Under the pieces are notes generated by a model that was not told where the DNA came from, did not search any database, and worked only from the letters and a program-made list of their open reading frames with translations. Shown piece by piece: positions 19,581-28,538 of a stretch of 64,000 nt of DNA (within the stretch, counting starts at the first letter, position 1; every line of letters begins with the position of its first letter). This stretch comes from Oceanicaulis sp. HTCC2633 (GTDB taxonomy: Bacteria; Pseudomonadota; Alphaproteobacteria; Caulobacterales; Maricaulaceae). The stretch lies in contig NZ_CH672428.1 of NCBI RefSeq assembly GCF_000152745.1, forward strand, positions 2,209,272 through 2,273,271, written 5' to 3'. Both the position numbers and the translations under genes were made by a program.

Positions 19581-20051
19581 ATGATCGGAATTATCGCCAG
19601 TATCGCGAGCGCTTTCGCCTCAACACACCTACAGGCTGCAGACCGGATCGCCGGGCCTGTCGCTGCGGATGTGGTCGAGGTGATCGACGGCGACACGATC
19701 GCCGTGCGCGCACATATCTGGCCGGGGCATATCGTGGAGACGCGAGTACGGCTCGACCGCGTGGACACACCCGAAACCCGGCGCCCCGATTGTGAGGCCG
19801 AGCGCGAGGTGGGCCATCGCGCGACCGCGTTCACCCGTGACTGGCTGGCTCAGCATCCGTCTGTGACCCTGCATCAGGTGCGGCTGGGCAGTTTTGCGGG
19901 TCGGGTGATCGCGGACATGCAGGATGAGCAAAGCCATCAAAGCCTGTCGGACGCGCTGCTGGAGGCCGGACTCGCCACACGCTATGGCGAGGACGGACTC
20001 TGGTGCCAGAACTCGTCTGTCAGTGGGCCGACGCCGTCGCGTCCACGCTAG
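19581..20051 (+). CDS. Thermonuclease-family (SNase-like) nuclease
   Basis: A 156-residue protein with a short signal-like N-terminus (IIASIASAFAS) and a staphylococcal-nuclease domain. Motifs in order are VIDGDTIAVRAH (metal-binding Asp residues), ETRVRLDRVDTPETR (catalytic Arg and the D-x-P-E site), a CEAEREVGHRATAF helix and SFAGRVIADM carrying the second catalytic Arg. These enzymes cut DNA or RNA using calcium and are often exported. The message looks leaderless. The 3' end overlaps the convergent DUF2061 gene by 32 bases, and the last 20 residues are low-complexity. Confidence 0.85.
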   Translation: MIGIIASIASAFASTHLQAADRIAGPVAADVVEVIDGDTIAVRAHIWPGHIVETRVRLDRVDTPETRRPDCEAEREVGHRATAFTRDWLAQHPSVTLHQVRLGSFAGRVIADMQDEQSHQSLSDALLEAGLATRYGEDGLWCQNSSVSGPTPSRPR

Positions 20052-20292
20052 GCGCAGGGGCCCGGTTCCAGGCGCGCTCGTGCAGGGTGTAGGCGACCGT
20101 CTGCACGGCCGGTTCGATGAGGCCGATCGCCAGCGCCGCCGTCCAGCTGCCCGTCAGAACGAAGGCGACGCTGATCGCGACCACCAGGTGCATAAGCCCA
20201 TAGGTGACAGGCTTGAGCGCACGCAGCGGCATGGAGACCGGAAAATCTAACAGCAGGCCCTTGCGGGGGATGGCGTTCAGGATGACGGACAT
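20020..20292 (-). CDS. DUF2061 membrane protein
   Basis: A 90-residue protein with two hydrophobic segments (HLVVAISVAFVLTGSWTAAL and the following LIEPAVQTVAYTLHERAW), the arrangement of DUF2061 predicted membrane proteins: Arg/Lys-rich N-terminus, KPVTYGLMHLVVA, then E-P-x-x-x-x-x-x-Y-x-x-H-E-R-x-W. Function is unknown. Its 3' end overlaps the convergent nuclease gene by 32 bases. Confidence 0.85.
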   Translation of the reverse strand: MSVILNAIPRKGLLLDFPVSMPLRALKPVTYGLMHLVVAISVAFVLTGSWTAALAIGLIEPAVQTVAYTLHERAWNRAPAPSVDATASAH

Positions 20293-20394
20293 CGGGGCTT
20301 CCTCATGCGAACCATTCGCAAAAGAAAGATAGAAAACCCACGCTCATTTGTCACATGAATGCTTCTGATCGTTTCTATCGAGAACGCCTATGGC

Positions 20395-21717
20395 CTAGCC
20401 GGGCGTGGATTGCACCGATCCGCCTTCGCTGAGCGCCAGCACTTCGCCTGCCAGATAAAGCGAGCCGCAGATCACCACGCGCGCGCCGGGATAATCGCTG
20501 ATGGCGTCGCGGACGGCTTCGATCAGGTCCGAGGCGGTCTGGGCGGGCAGGCCCGCCATGCGGGCGGCTTTGGCCACGGCGCCAGGGGGCTGGGCGCCCT
20601 CGCGTCCACCTTGAAAATCAATGGCGATAACGCGGGCGGCGAGGCCTTCGAAATACGCAAGGAAGCCCTGCGCATCCTTGTTGTTGGAGAAGGCGCAGAT
20701 CAGCACCAGCGGACGCTCGCGCCCCGCTTCCATCTCCCCAAGGCTGGCGGCGAGGGATTCCGCGGCGGAGAGGTTGTGCCCGCCATCAAGCCAGAGCGCG
20801 CCTTCGCCCTCTGACACGATCTCGGTCAGCGGACCGTCGGTGAGCCGTTGCAGGCGCGCGGGCCAGCGGGCGGTTTCCAGCCCGGCGCTGACCGCTTGCT
20901 GGCTGTAGCCGCAGGCGCGCGCCGCAGCGGCGGCGACCCCGGCATTGATGATCTGGTGTGAGCCGGCGAGGCTGGGCGGGTTGAGATCCCACAACTCGTC
21001 CTCGGCTTCAAACACCAGCCGTCCATGTTCGGTATAGGCGCGGAAATCCTGCCCCCAGATCGAGACGGGCGCGGCCATCGCCTCGGCCGTGGCGCGGATC
21101 ATGTGTTCGGCTTCCAGGGTTTGCGGGCCAACGATGACCGGAACATCGCGCTTGATGATCCCCGCCTTCTCCGCCGCAATCAACTCGATGGTGTCGCCCA
21201 GAAACGCCTGATGATCGAGGCTGACCGGGGTGATCACCGTGCATTGGGGTTTGGGCAGCACATTGGTGGCGTCCACCCGTCCGCCGAGCCCGACCTCCAG
21301 GATCAGCCGGTCCGCCGGGACTTCGGAGAACAGCAGGAAGGCCGCCGCCGTGGTGATCTCGAAGAAGGTGATCTCATGATCGCCATTGGCGGCCTCACAC
21401 CGTGCAAAGGCGTCTTCCAGCCGGGCGTCATCAACGATCTCACCGGCCAGCACGATGCGCTCGTTAAAACGCACCAGATGCGGGGAGGTGTAGACATGGC
21501 AACGTTCGCCCGCTGCTTCCGAAATCGCTTTCAGAAAGGCGCAGGTCGAGCCCTTGCCATTGGTTCCAGCCACATGAATGACGGGCGGCAAGCGGTCCTG
21601 CGGGCGGCCGAGCGCTTCAAGCAAGCGCTCGATCCGGCCCAGCGACAGGTCGATCTTCTTGGGGTGCAGGCGCGAGAGGCGTTGCAGCGCCGCCTCGATG
21701 GTTTCAGCGGTCGCCAC
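20395..21717 (-). CDS. folC: Bifunctional dihydrofolate/folylpolyglutamate synthase
   Basis: A 440-residue Mur-ligase-family enzyme adding Glu to dihydropteroate and to reduced folates in the cytoplasm. The ATP-binding loop HVAGTNGKGSTCAFLK is near residue 48, followed by TSPHLVRFNERI, the VGLGGRVDATNVL motif and the DGGHN motif of the C-terminal domain. It starts with GTG and has GGAG 8 bases upstream. It lies 17 bases after accD and is the last gene of the trpF-trpB-trpA-accD-folC run, a gene order common in alphaproteobacteria. Confidence 0.96.
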   Translation of the reverse strand: MATAETIEAALQRLSRLHPKKIDLSLGRIERLLEALGRPQDRLPPVIHVAGTNGKGSTCAFLKAISEAAGERCHVYTSPHLVRFNERIVLAGEIVDDARLEDAFARCEAANGDHEITFFEITTAAAFLLFSEVPADRLILEVGLGGRVDATNVLPKPQCTVITPVSLDHQAFLGDTIELIAAEKAGIIKRDVPVIVGPQTLEAEHMIRATAEAMAAPVSIWGQDFRAYTEHGRLVFEAEDELWDLNPPSLAGSHQIINAGVAAAAARACGYSQQAVSAGLETARWPARLQRLTDGPLTEIVSEGEGALWLDGGHNLSAAESLAASLGEMEAGRERPLVLICAFSNNKDAQGFLAYFEGLAARVIAIDFQGGREGAQPPGAVAKAARMAGLPAQTASDLIEAVRDAISDYPGARVVICGSLYLAGEVLALSEGGSVQSTPG

Positions 21718-21734
21718 GATGCCGTCTCCGCTCT

Positions 21735-22610
21735 CTAGGTGCGCGCCGGAGTGTTGTCCGCAGCGGCCGGGCGCTTCAGCATGGTCCGCATCAGATTGCC
21801 CAGCACCTTGCGCAGCTCGTGGCGGTGCACGACCTTGTCCACCATGCCCTTGTCCAGAAGGTATTCCGAGCGCTGGAAGCCTTCGGGCAGCTTTTCGCGA
21901 ATGGTCTGCTCGATCACGCGCGGGCCGGCGAAACCGATCAGCGCGCCGGGCTCGGCCAGATGCACATCGCCCAGCATGGCGTAGGATGCGGTGACGCCGC
22001 CCGTGGTCGGGTCGGTCAGCACGACGATATAGGGCAGCTTGGCGTCTTTCAGCATTTCAACGCCCAGCGTGGTGCGCGGCATCTGCATCAGCGACAGGGC
22101 GCCTTCCTGCATGCGCGCGCCGCCGGCGGCGGTGAAGACGATCAGCGGCGTGCGACGCTCCACCGCGGTTTCACAGGCCTTGAGGAAGCCCTCGCCTGCG
22201 CCCATGCCCAGCGAACCGCCCATGAAGGAGAAGTCCTGCACGAGAACGGTGGTCTCGATATTCTTGATCGAACCCACGCCGATCGCCATCGCGTCCTCGC
22301 GCCCGGTCTTCTTGCGGGCGGCGGCGATGCGGCTGGTATAGGGCTTGTCGTCGCGGAATTTCAGCGGGTCCTTGGCGACCTCGGGCAGGGCCACTTCGGT
22401 ATAATCGCCATCAAACGTGTACTTGAAGCGCAGGGCCGGACCGATGCGCATATGGTGGCCGGCTGGCGTGACGTGCTGGGACGCTTCAAGGTCCTTGTTG
22501 AAGACCATCTCGCCCGAAATCGGACACTTCACCCAGAGATTTTCCGGGGTGTCGCGCTTTTCGAACATTTTCTGGACGCCCGGCGGGGTCAGTCTTTGAA
22601 GCCAGCTCAT
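21735..22610 (-). CDS. accD: Acetyl-CoA carboxylase carboxyltransferase subunit beta
   Basis: A 291-residue AccD that with AccA transfers CO2 from carboxybiotin to acetyl-CoA, making malonyl-CoA for fatty-acid synthesis. Diagnostic segments are [27 protein letters not shown] and the [12 protein letters not shown] motif. The N-terminal zinc ribbon present in E. coli AccD is degenerate: only the first Cys (KCPISGE) remains and the second CxxC is replaced by VTPAGHH. I recall the same replacement in other alphaproteobacterial AccD proteins, so this is probably a lineage trait rather than damage. It lies between trpA and folC in one operon. Confidence 0.96.
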   Translation of the reverse strand: MSWLQRLTPPGVQKMFEKRDTPENLWVKCPISGEMVFNKDLEASQHVTPAGHHMRIGPALRFKYTFDGDYTEVALPEVAKDPLKFRDDKPYTSRIAAARKKTGREDAMAIGVGSIKNIETTVLVQDFSFMGGSLGMGAGEGFLKACETAVERRTPLIVFTAAGGARMQEGALSLMQMPRTTLGVEMLKDAKLPYIVVLTDPTTGGVTASYAMLGDVHLAEPGALIGFAGPRVIEQTIREKLPEGFQRSEYLLDKGMVDKVVHRHELRKVLGNLMRTMLKRPAAADNTPART

Positions 22611-22663
22611 ATCGCGTCACACCTCTTCAAACGTTTCTTCTGCGCCCGGCGGGGCCGCTTCCG

Positions 22664-23455
22664 CTAGCGTGCGGAATGGGCGGCGTCCGCCAGCGTGCCG
22701 GCGAGATGCAAGGCCTGGTCCACACCCTTTGTCGCCAGCTCTTCCACAATCGCAGAGCCCACGACGACGGTGTCAGCCACCTTGCCGATCTCCTGGGCGC
22801 GCTCCGGCGTCTTCACGCCAAAGCCCACCGCCACCGGCAGACCGGAAGCCGCACGCACGCGTGCAACCGCCGCTTCGATATCCCCGGTCGCGCCTGATCC
22901 AGCGCCGGTCACGCCCGTTGTGGATACGTAATAAACAAATCCGGACGTGTGCGCGACCACTTGCGGCAGACGCTTGTCGTCGGTGGTGGGGGCGGCGAGG
23001 CGCACAAAGGACAGGCCATTGGCGTCCAGCGCGGATCGGAACTCGGTGTCTTCCTCGGGCGGAATGTCCACGCAGATCACCCCGTCCGCGCCCGCCGCTG
23101 CAGCGTCGGACGCAAACTTTTCAAAGCCATAGGCGAAGAACGGGTTGGCGTAGCCCATCAGCACGACGGGCGTGTCCTTGTGGGTCTCGCGGAAGCGTTT
23201 GACGAGCGCGAGCACGCCCTTGAGCGTCATGCCGCTCTCAAGCGCGCGGATCGCGGCGCGCTGGATGGTCGGGCCGTCCGCCATGGGATCGGTGAAGGGC
23301 ACGCCGAGTTCCAGCACGTCTGCGCCTTTATCGGCGAGGCCCTGCATCATCTTCAGCGTGGTGTCCGCATCGGGATCCCCCGCCATGACATAGGCGACGA
23401 AGCCTGCGCGGTTGTCAGATTTCAAGGCAGCGAAGGTGGGGGCGAGGCGGGTCAT
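22664..23455 (-). CDS. trpA: Tryptophan synthase alpha chain
   Basis: A 263-residue TIM-barrel subunit that cleaves indole-3-glycerol phosphate to indole and channels it to TrpB. Conserved segments are FVAYVMAGDPDADTT, LELGVPFTDPMADGPTIQ (with catalytic Glu and Asp), VLMGYANPFF and the phosphate-binding VGFGVKTPERA and VVGSAIVE. The frame extends upstream to 23476, but ATG 23455 gives the normal family N-terminus and follows the trpB stop by 4 bases, with GGAG upstream. Confidence 0.97.
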   Translation of the reverse strand: MTRLAPTFAALKSDNRAGFVAYVMAGDPDADTTLKMMQGLADKGADVLELGVPFTDPMADGPTIQRAAIRALESGMTLKGVLALVKRFRETHKDTPVVLMGYANPFFAYGFEKFASDAAAAGADGVICVDIPPEEDTEFRSALDANGLSFVRLAAPTTDDKRLPQVVAHTSGFVYYVSTTGVTGAGSGATGDIEAAVARVRAASGLPVAVGFGVKTPERAQEIGKVADTVVVGSAIVEELATKGVDQALHLAGTLADAAHSAR

Positions 23456-23459
23456 GGTC

Positions 23460-24671
23460 TTACAGCTCCACACCAAGCGCTTCGGCGACGGAGAACACGT
23501 CCTTGTCGCCGCGGCCGCACATATTCATCAGGATAACGCCGTCCTTGCCCAGCTCTTTCGCCAGGTCGCGCACGCGGGCGAGGGCGTGGGCGGGCTCAAG
23601 GGCGGGGATGATGCCCTCTTTCTGCGAGCAGAGCTGGAACATCTCCAGCGCTTCGGCGTCGGTGGCCGAGCGGTATTCCGCCCGTCCCACATCATGCAGG
23701 AAGGCGTGTTCCGGGCCGATGCCGGGGTAATCCAGACCGGCGGAGATGGAGTGGCCCTCGGTGATCTGGCCGTCCTCATCCTGCAGCAGATAGGTCTTGT
23801 TGCCGTGAAGAATGCCCGGCCGACCGCCATTGAGGCTGGCGGCATGATCGGGCGTATCAAGACCCTTGCCCGCCGCTTCCACGCCAATCAGGCGCACGCC
23901 TTCGTCTTCCAGGAAGGGGTGGAACAGGCCCATGGCGTTCGAGCCGCCGCCAATACAGGCGACCGCCGCGTCGGGCAGGCGCCCGATCCGCTCAAGCATT
24001 TGTTCACGCGCCTCGCGGCCGATGACGGACTGGAAGTCACGCACCATGGCCGGATAAGGGTGCGGGCCCGCCACCGTGCCGATGACGTAGAAGGTCTCAT
24101 CGGGATAGGTCACCCAGTCGCGCAGCGCCTCGTTCATGGCGTCCTTGAGTGTGCCGCGACCGGAGGTGACGGCATGGATCTTCGCGCCCAGTAGGTTCAT
24201 GCGGAAGACGTTCGGCTTCTGACGCTTCACATCGGTCGCGCCCATGAACACTTCGCAGGGCAGACCAAAGCGCGCCGCCACGGTGGCCGTCGCCACGCCA
24301 TGCTGGCCGGCGCCGGTTTCGGCGATGATGCGGGTCTTGCCCATGCGCTTGGCCAGCAGCACCTGGCCCAGGCAGTTATTGATCTTGTGCGCGCCGGTAT
24401 GGTTGAGCTCGTCGCGCTTGAACCAGATCTTCGCCCCGCCAAATTCCTCGGTCAGGCGCTCGGCGAAATAGAGCGGGCTCGGACGACCCACGAAATCACG
24501 GCTGAACTCGTCAAACTCGGCGATGAAATCGGGATCGTTCTTGTAGTGCTCATACGCCTCTTCCAGCGCCAGAATGTTCGGCATCAGCGTCTCGGCTACA
24601 TAGCGGCCGCCGAACTGTCCGAAACGCCCTTCAGCATCAGGCTGTTGGGAAAATGCGTTGGGTTGGGTCAT
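23460..24671 (-). CDS. trpB: Tryptophan synthase beta chain
   Basis: A 403-residue PLP enzyme condensing indole with serine. The PLP lysine lies in the [16 protein letters not shown] motif, with [17 protein letters not shown] after it and the glycine-rich [10 protein letters not shown] phosphate loop. The start is taken at ATG 24671; the in-frame GTG at 24686 is possible, and neither has a strong ribosome site. Its stop is 4 bases from the trpA start, supporting coupled production of the complex. Confidence 0.97.
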   Translation of the reverse strand: MTQPNAFSQQPDAEGRFGQFGGRYVAETLMPNILALEEAYEHYKNDPDFIAEFDEFSRDFVGRPSPLYFAERLTEEFGGAKIWFKRDELNHTGAHKINNCLGQVLLAKRMGKTRIIAETGAGQHGVATATVAARFGLPCEVFMGATDVKRQKPNVFRMNLLGAKIHAVTSGRGTLKDAMNEALRDWVTYPDETFYVIGTVAGPHPYPAMVRDFQSVIGREAREQMLERIGRLPDAAVACIGGGSNAMGLFHPFLEDEGVRLIGVEAAGKGLDTPDHAASLNGGRPGILHGNKTYLLQDEDGQITEGHSISAGLDYPGIGPEHAFLHDVGRAEYRSATDAEALEMFQLCSQKEGIIPALEPAHALARVRDLAKELGKDGVILMNMCGRGDKDVFSVAEALGVEL

Positions 24672-24771
24672 GACGAGGTCTTTCACGACGACAGGGCGGT
24701 GGGGTCCACCATCCTGAAAGGGTCAGAAGGTCGGCCTCAGAGAAGCCGGTAAAGGGCGGCGGCGCAAGCCT

Positions 24772-25422
24772 TCAGGCTGCTTTGACGGCAGTGATGAAGG
24801 CCTTGATTTTGTCTACACATTTCACGCCCGGCGCGCTCTCGACGCCCGACACGACATCGACGCCCGGCGCGCCCGATTGCGCGATGGCGTCCGCCACGCT
24901 GTCGATGGTCAAGCCGCCCGCCAGAAGCCAGGGCTGGCCGGGATCAAAGCCCTTGAGAACGCCATAGTCCCACGCCTGACCCAAACCGCCGGGACGGTCG
25001 GCATGCTTGGGCGGTTTGGCGTCAAACACGAAGCCATCCACATGGTTCTGATAGGCGCGCGCCCTTTCAAGGTCTTGCGCTGTGGACACGCCCAACGCCT
25101 TCCAAACGCCCAGCTCGGCATAGTGGCGGGCGTCGAGGCACCGCATCGGGCTCTCCCCGCCATGCAGCTGGATGTAATCGGGCCGCATGGCGCGCAGCAC
25201 TTCGCCCATCAGCGCTTCATCGGGATCGACCAGCACCGCCACCGATTTCGCAGCGCCCTTGCGAGCCGCGAGTTCGCGCATCTGCGCAAGTGAGACATGA
25301 CGCGGGCTTTTGGGAAAATGGATGAAGCCCAGATAGTCCGCGCCTGCCGCCACGGCGGCGTCGACCGCCGCGATGGAATTGAGGCCGCAAATCTTGATCT
25401 GGGTATGGGATGACGCGCTCAT
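24772..25422 (-). CDS. trpF: Phosphoribosylanthranilate isomerase
   Basis: A 216-residue TIM-barrel enzyme of tryptophan synthesis that converts phosphoribosylanthranilate to the carboxyphenylaminodeoxyribulose phosphate. Visible motifs are QIKICGLNS (catalytic Cys), YLGFIHFPKSPRHVS, QLHGGES, FVFDAKPP (catalytic Asp) and LAGGLTIDSVADA with DVVSGVES at the phosphate site. It heads the trpF-trpB-trpA-accD-folC run, about 100 bases ahead of trpB. Confidence 0.96.
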   Translation of the reverse strand: MSASSHTQIKICGLNSIAAVDAAVAAGADYLGFIHFPKSPRHVSLAQMRELAARKGAAKSVAVLVDPDEALMGEVLRAMRPDYIQLHGGESPMRCLDARHYAELGVWKALGVSTAQDLERARAYQNHVDGFVFDAKPPKHADRPGGLGQAWDYGVLKGFDPGQPWLLAGGLTIDSVADAIAQSGAPGVDVVSGVESAPGVKCVDKIKAFITAVKAA

Positions 25423-25478
25423 GGAGCGGACTTAGCGCTGAAGCGCGGCGTCGCCAAGTCACAGCTGCAAAAGGCAGC

Positions 25479-26330
25479 CTATGCGAAGATGGCGCTGGTC
25501 TGGCGGATCGCTTGCGCCCGTGTGGTGGCGGTATAGGCGCCATTGGCCTGACTGAGCGCGGCGGGAGCAGGCTCGGCGCCGCTGAAGCCGAAGGCGGCGG
25601 CCTGGCTCTGATCGGTGTTGGCCTCTGACGCAGGGGCCACCTCATCGCGAGGCAGCACCGAGCCCGATTGCGTCGGATCATCAGGTTTGTCGCCTTCAAG
25701 CGCGGCCTGACGCTCCTCGCGGTCCTGCGCGGCGAGTTCCGCGCGCGCCTGTTGAGCGGCGGCGTCGGCGGCGGCGGCGACCTTGCGGTCCTGACCTGAG
25801 GGCTCAGCCGGGGCGAGAGCGGCGGCTTTGACCACGCGCATCTTCTCGATAGTCGCCTCGGGGTCGCCGGCAATCGGGCTTGAATCGATCTGGACCTCGC
25901 CGCCCACCGCGTATTGCTGACCGTCCGGGCCCTTCTGGTACTCGTAGGAGGGGGCGCTGGCGTATTGGCCGCCCGCGGCCTGGTGCGCCTGTTCATGCTG
26001 GCGCACTTCCCGATCGCGCTTCTTCAGCTCTGCGACCTGCTTCTGTTCGCCTTCGGAGAGCGTCTCGCCAGACGCGGACCGGGCGGCGCCGGGCTTGTCT
26101 GACGGCTCGGCGGAGCGCGTAGCGTCCTGAGCGCCGACCTGACGGGCCTGGGCGGAGAGGGTGACGGGATCAGAGATGACGCGGCGGGACGTATCCGCCA
26201 GTGCAGCGTCGGATGCAGGTTGAGTCCGCCCGTTCGCCTGGGCGCGCAGCTCAGGCGATAGGGGCGTCGCGCCATACCCGCCCTGATAGGCAAGGTCAGC
26301 GCCGCCGGCTGTCAGCGGCGAAAGCGCCAT
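25479..26330 (-). CDS. SprA-related putative metalloprotease (CJM1_0395 type)
   Basis: A 283-residue protein with no signal peptide. Long Ala/Gln/Glu-rich, probably disordered arms flank a compact core from about residue 95 to 165. The core has the charged helix LSEGEQKQVAELKKRDREVR, then the zinc-type motif H112-E-Q-A-H116, then GGQYASAPSYEYQKGPDGQ and a YAVGGEVQID segment. I recall this layout as the SprA-related family annotated as putative metalloprotease CJM1_0395. Proteolytic activity has not been shown to my knowledge. It sits alone between trpF and ihfB. Confidence 0.8.
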   Translation of the reverse strand: MALSPLTAGGADLAYQGGYGATPLSPELRAQANGRTQPASDAALADTSRRVISDPVTLSAQARQVGAQDATRSAEPSDKPGAARSASGETLSEGEQKQVAELKKRDREVRQHEQAHQAAGGQYASAPSYEYQKGPDGQQYAVGGEVQIDSSPIAGDPEATIEKMRVVKAAALAPAEPSGQDRKVAAAADAAAQQARAELAAQDREERQAALEGDKPDDPTQSGSVLPRDEVAPASEANTDQSQAAAFGFSGAEPAPAALSQANGAYTATTRAQAIRQTSAIFA

Positions 26331-26405
26331 GCATCAACTCACAGGTGCAACCTGTCGATGAGCGTGGCCGATAAATCTTAAGGTTTGGGTAACGGGGGTT
26401 AAGGC

Positions 26406-26690
26406 CTAGGCCTTGCCGTCGACCCGTTCACGCAATTCCTTGCCGGTCTTGAAGAAAGGCACGTGCTTTTCCTTGACCGAAACGGGCTCGCCGGTGCGCG
26501 GATTACGACCCTGGCGCGGCGGGCGGTTGCGGACGGAAAACGCGCCGAAACCGCGCAGTTCAACGCGGTCGCCACGCTCGAGCGCCTGAGTGATTTCTTC
26601 CAGCACCGTATTCACCACCCGCTCCAGATCCTTCTGGTACAGATGGGGATTTTCTTCTGCGAGCTTCTCGATGAGTTCGGATTTGATCAT
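26406..26690 (-). CDS. ihfB: Integration host factor subunit beta
   Basis: A 94-residue DNA-bending protein of the HU/IHF family. It pairs with IhfA to bend DNA at promoters and recombination sites. The beta-specific sequence [19 protein letters not shown], the [13 protein letters not shown] turn and the [12 protein letters not shown]-intercalating arm with Pro are all present. ATG 26690 is chosen with AAGGGGA 8 bases upstream; the longer open frame is not coding. It follows rpsA, the common alphaproteobacterial order, but the terminator at 26765-26801 separates the two transcripts. Confidence 0.96.
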   Translation of the reverse strand: MIKSELIEKLAEENPHLYQKDLERVVNTVLEEITQALERGDRVELRGFGAFSVRNRPPRQGRNPRTGEPVSVKEKHVPFFKTGKELRERVDGKA

Positions 26691-26764
26691 GGTGCGGTCC
26701 CCTTGAAGGCCGTCAGTGTAGGAACACCTGAACAGACCCGTCAATCGGTTAGCCGGGCTGCAAC

Positions 26765-26801
26765 CCAAAAAAGAACCCCCGATGCCGGGCATCGGGGGTT
26801 C
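26765..26801 (-). terminator. Rho-independent terminator of rpsA
   Basis: On the minus strand GAACCCCCGATGC / GCATCGGGGGTTC (13-bp stem, 3-base loop) is followed directly by six Ts. It lies 40 bases beyond the rpsA stop and before ihfB. Confidence 0.92.
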
Positions 26802-26840
26802 ACGCTCCCTCAGACGGGGAGAAAGTTGAAGATCAGACGA

Positions 26841-28538
26841 TTAGTCCTCGTCTTGACCTTTCAGAGCGGCGCCCAGGATATCACCCAGGGACGCGCCGGA
26901 GTCCGAAGACCCGTACTGTTCGACGGCTTCTTTCTCTTCCGCCATTTCCAGCGCCTTGATGGACACCGAAACGCGGCGAGACGCCTTGTCGATATTGGTG
27001 ACGCGCGCGTCGACCTTGTCGCCGACAGCAAAACGCTCGGGGCGCTGCTCGGCGCGGTCACGCGAGATGTCGGACTTGCGGATGAAGGCCTTGACCAGGT
27101 TGTCCGGGCCGAGGGTCACTTCGATGCCGCCGGTGGTGATTTCGGTGACGGTGCAGGTCACGGTCTCGCCGCGCTTGAAGCCGCCCTCGTCCATCGGATC
27201 GCCGCCCAGTTGCTTGACGCCCAGGGAGACGCGTTCCTTCTCGACATCGACGTCCAGAACCTTGGCGCGCACGGTGTCGCCTTTCTTGTAGTCCTGGATG
27301 GCGTCTTCGCCCGAACGATCCCAATCGAGATCGGACAGGTGCACCATGCCGTCGATTTCTTCGTCGACGCCGATGAACAGACCGAATTCGGTGATGTTCT
27401 TGACTTCGCCTTCGACTTCAGAGCCGACCGGGTGCGCTTCCGCAAAGACTTCCCACGGATTGCGCTGGGTCTGCTTGATGCCAAGCGACACGCGACGCTT
27501 GTCCGGATCCACGTCGAGCACCATCACGTCCACTTCCTGGGAGGTGGAGACGATCTTGCCCGGATGGACATTCTTCTTGGTCCAGCTCATCTCGGAGACG
27601 TGCACCAGGCCTTCGACGCCCGGCTCCAGCTCCACGAACGCGCCGTATTCGGCGATGTTCGTGACGCGGCCCTTGAAGACAGCGCCGTTCGGGTATTTCA
27701 GCGCCACGCCGTCCCACGGATCGGACTGCAGCTGCTTCATGCCGAGCGAGATGCGCTGGGTGTCCTTGTTGATCTTGATGATCTGCACCTGAACGGTCTG
27801 GCCAACCTCGACCACTTCGCTCGGGTGACCCACGCGCGACCAGCTCATGTCGGTGACGTGCAGCAGGCCGTCAATGCCGCCCAGATCCACGAACGCACCG
27901 TAATCGGTGATGTTCTTGACGACGCCTTCACGCACTTCGCCTTCGGCCAGCTGGCCGACGAGCTCAGCGCGCTGCTCGGCGCGGGATTCTTCCAGGACAG
28001 CGCGGCGGGAGACCACGATGTTGCCGCGCGGACGGTCCATTTTCAGGATCGCGAACGGCTGTTCCTTGTTCATGAGCGGAGCCACGTCGCGCACCGGACG
28101 GATGTCCACCTGAGAGCCCGGCAGGAACGCGGATGCGCCGCCCAGGTCCACGGTGAAGCCGCCTTTGACGCGGCCGACGATGGCGCCGTTGACCGGCTCT
28201 TTGGATTCGAACGTCTTCTCCAGACGGTCCCAGGCTTCTTCGCGGCGGGCTTTGTCGCGCGACAGAACCGCTTCACCCATCGCGTTCTCGATACGCTCAA
28301 GGTAGATGTCGACCTGATCGCCCAGTTTCGGGGCTTCAGAGCCGGGGCCGGTGAATTCACGCAGGGCCACGCGGCCTTCGGTTTTCAGACCGACGTCGAT
28401 GACAACGGTGTCGTGCAGGACGGCAGTGACGGTGCCGCGCACCACCGTGCCTTCCATGAGGTCGCGGCCCGCAAGGGACGCTTCCAGCATTGAGGCGAAA
28501 TCATCGCGGCTCGGGGCCGAGGTGTTGGTTTCAGACAT
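26841..28538 (-). CDS. rpsA: 30S ribosomal protein S1
   Basis: A 565-residue S1 protein that brings mRNA to the small subunit. Six S1 RNA-binding repeats are visible, with recurring GxVKNITDYGAFVDLGGIDGLLHVTDMSW-type units; the first two are divergent as usual. The start is ATG 28538 (MSETNTSAPSRDDF) although the frame stays open to 28721. It lies downstream of aroA in the same direction, but about 330 noncoding bases separate them and cmk, which often sits there, is absent. It ends at a strong terminator. Confidence 0.97.
   Translation of the reverse strand: MSETNTSAPSRDDFASMLEASLAGRDLMEGTVVRGTVTAVLHDTVVIDVGLKTEGRVALREFTGPGSEAPKLGDQVDIYLERIENAMGEAVLSRDKARREEAWDRLEKTFESKEPVNGAIVGRVKGGFTVDLGGASAFLPGSQVDIRPVRDVAPLMNKEQPFAILKMDRPRGNIVVSRRAVLEESRAEQRAELVGQLAEGEVREGVVKNITDYGAFVDLGGIDGLLHVTDMSWSRVGHPSEVVEVGQTVQVQIIKINKDTQRISLGMKQLQSDPWDGVALKYPNGAVFKGRVTNIAEYGAFVELEPGVEGLVHVSEMSWTKKNVHPGKIVSTSQEVDVMVLDVDPDKRRVSLGIKQTQRNPWEVFAEAHPVGSEVEGEVKNITEFGLFIGVDEEIDGMVHLSDLDWDRSGEDAIQDYKKGDTVRAKVLDVDVEKERVSLGVKQLGGDPMDEGGFKRGETVTCTVTEITTGGIEVTLGPDNLVKAFIRKSDISRDRAEQRPERFAVGDKVDARVTNIDKASRRVSVSIKALEMAEEKEAVEQYGSSDSGASLGDILGAALKGQDED

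Noticed and set aside
24672-24771. trp attenuator or leader peptide between trpF and trpB
   Set aside because: Only short GC hairpins are present, with no Trp-rich small frame and no T-run.
26463-28493. 676-residue open frame antisense to rpsA and ihfB
   Set aside because: It runs through two well-identified genes, matches no family, and its composition (His/Asp/Val alternation) is that of an S1-repeat antisense shadow.
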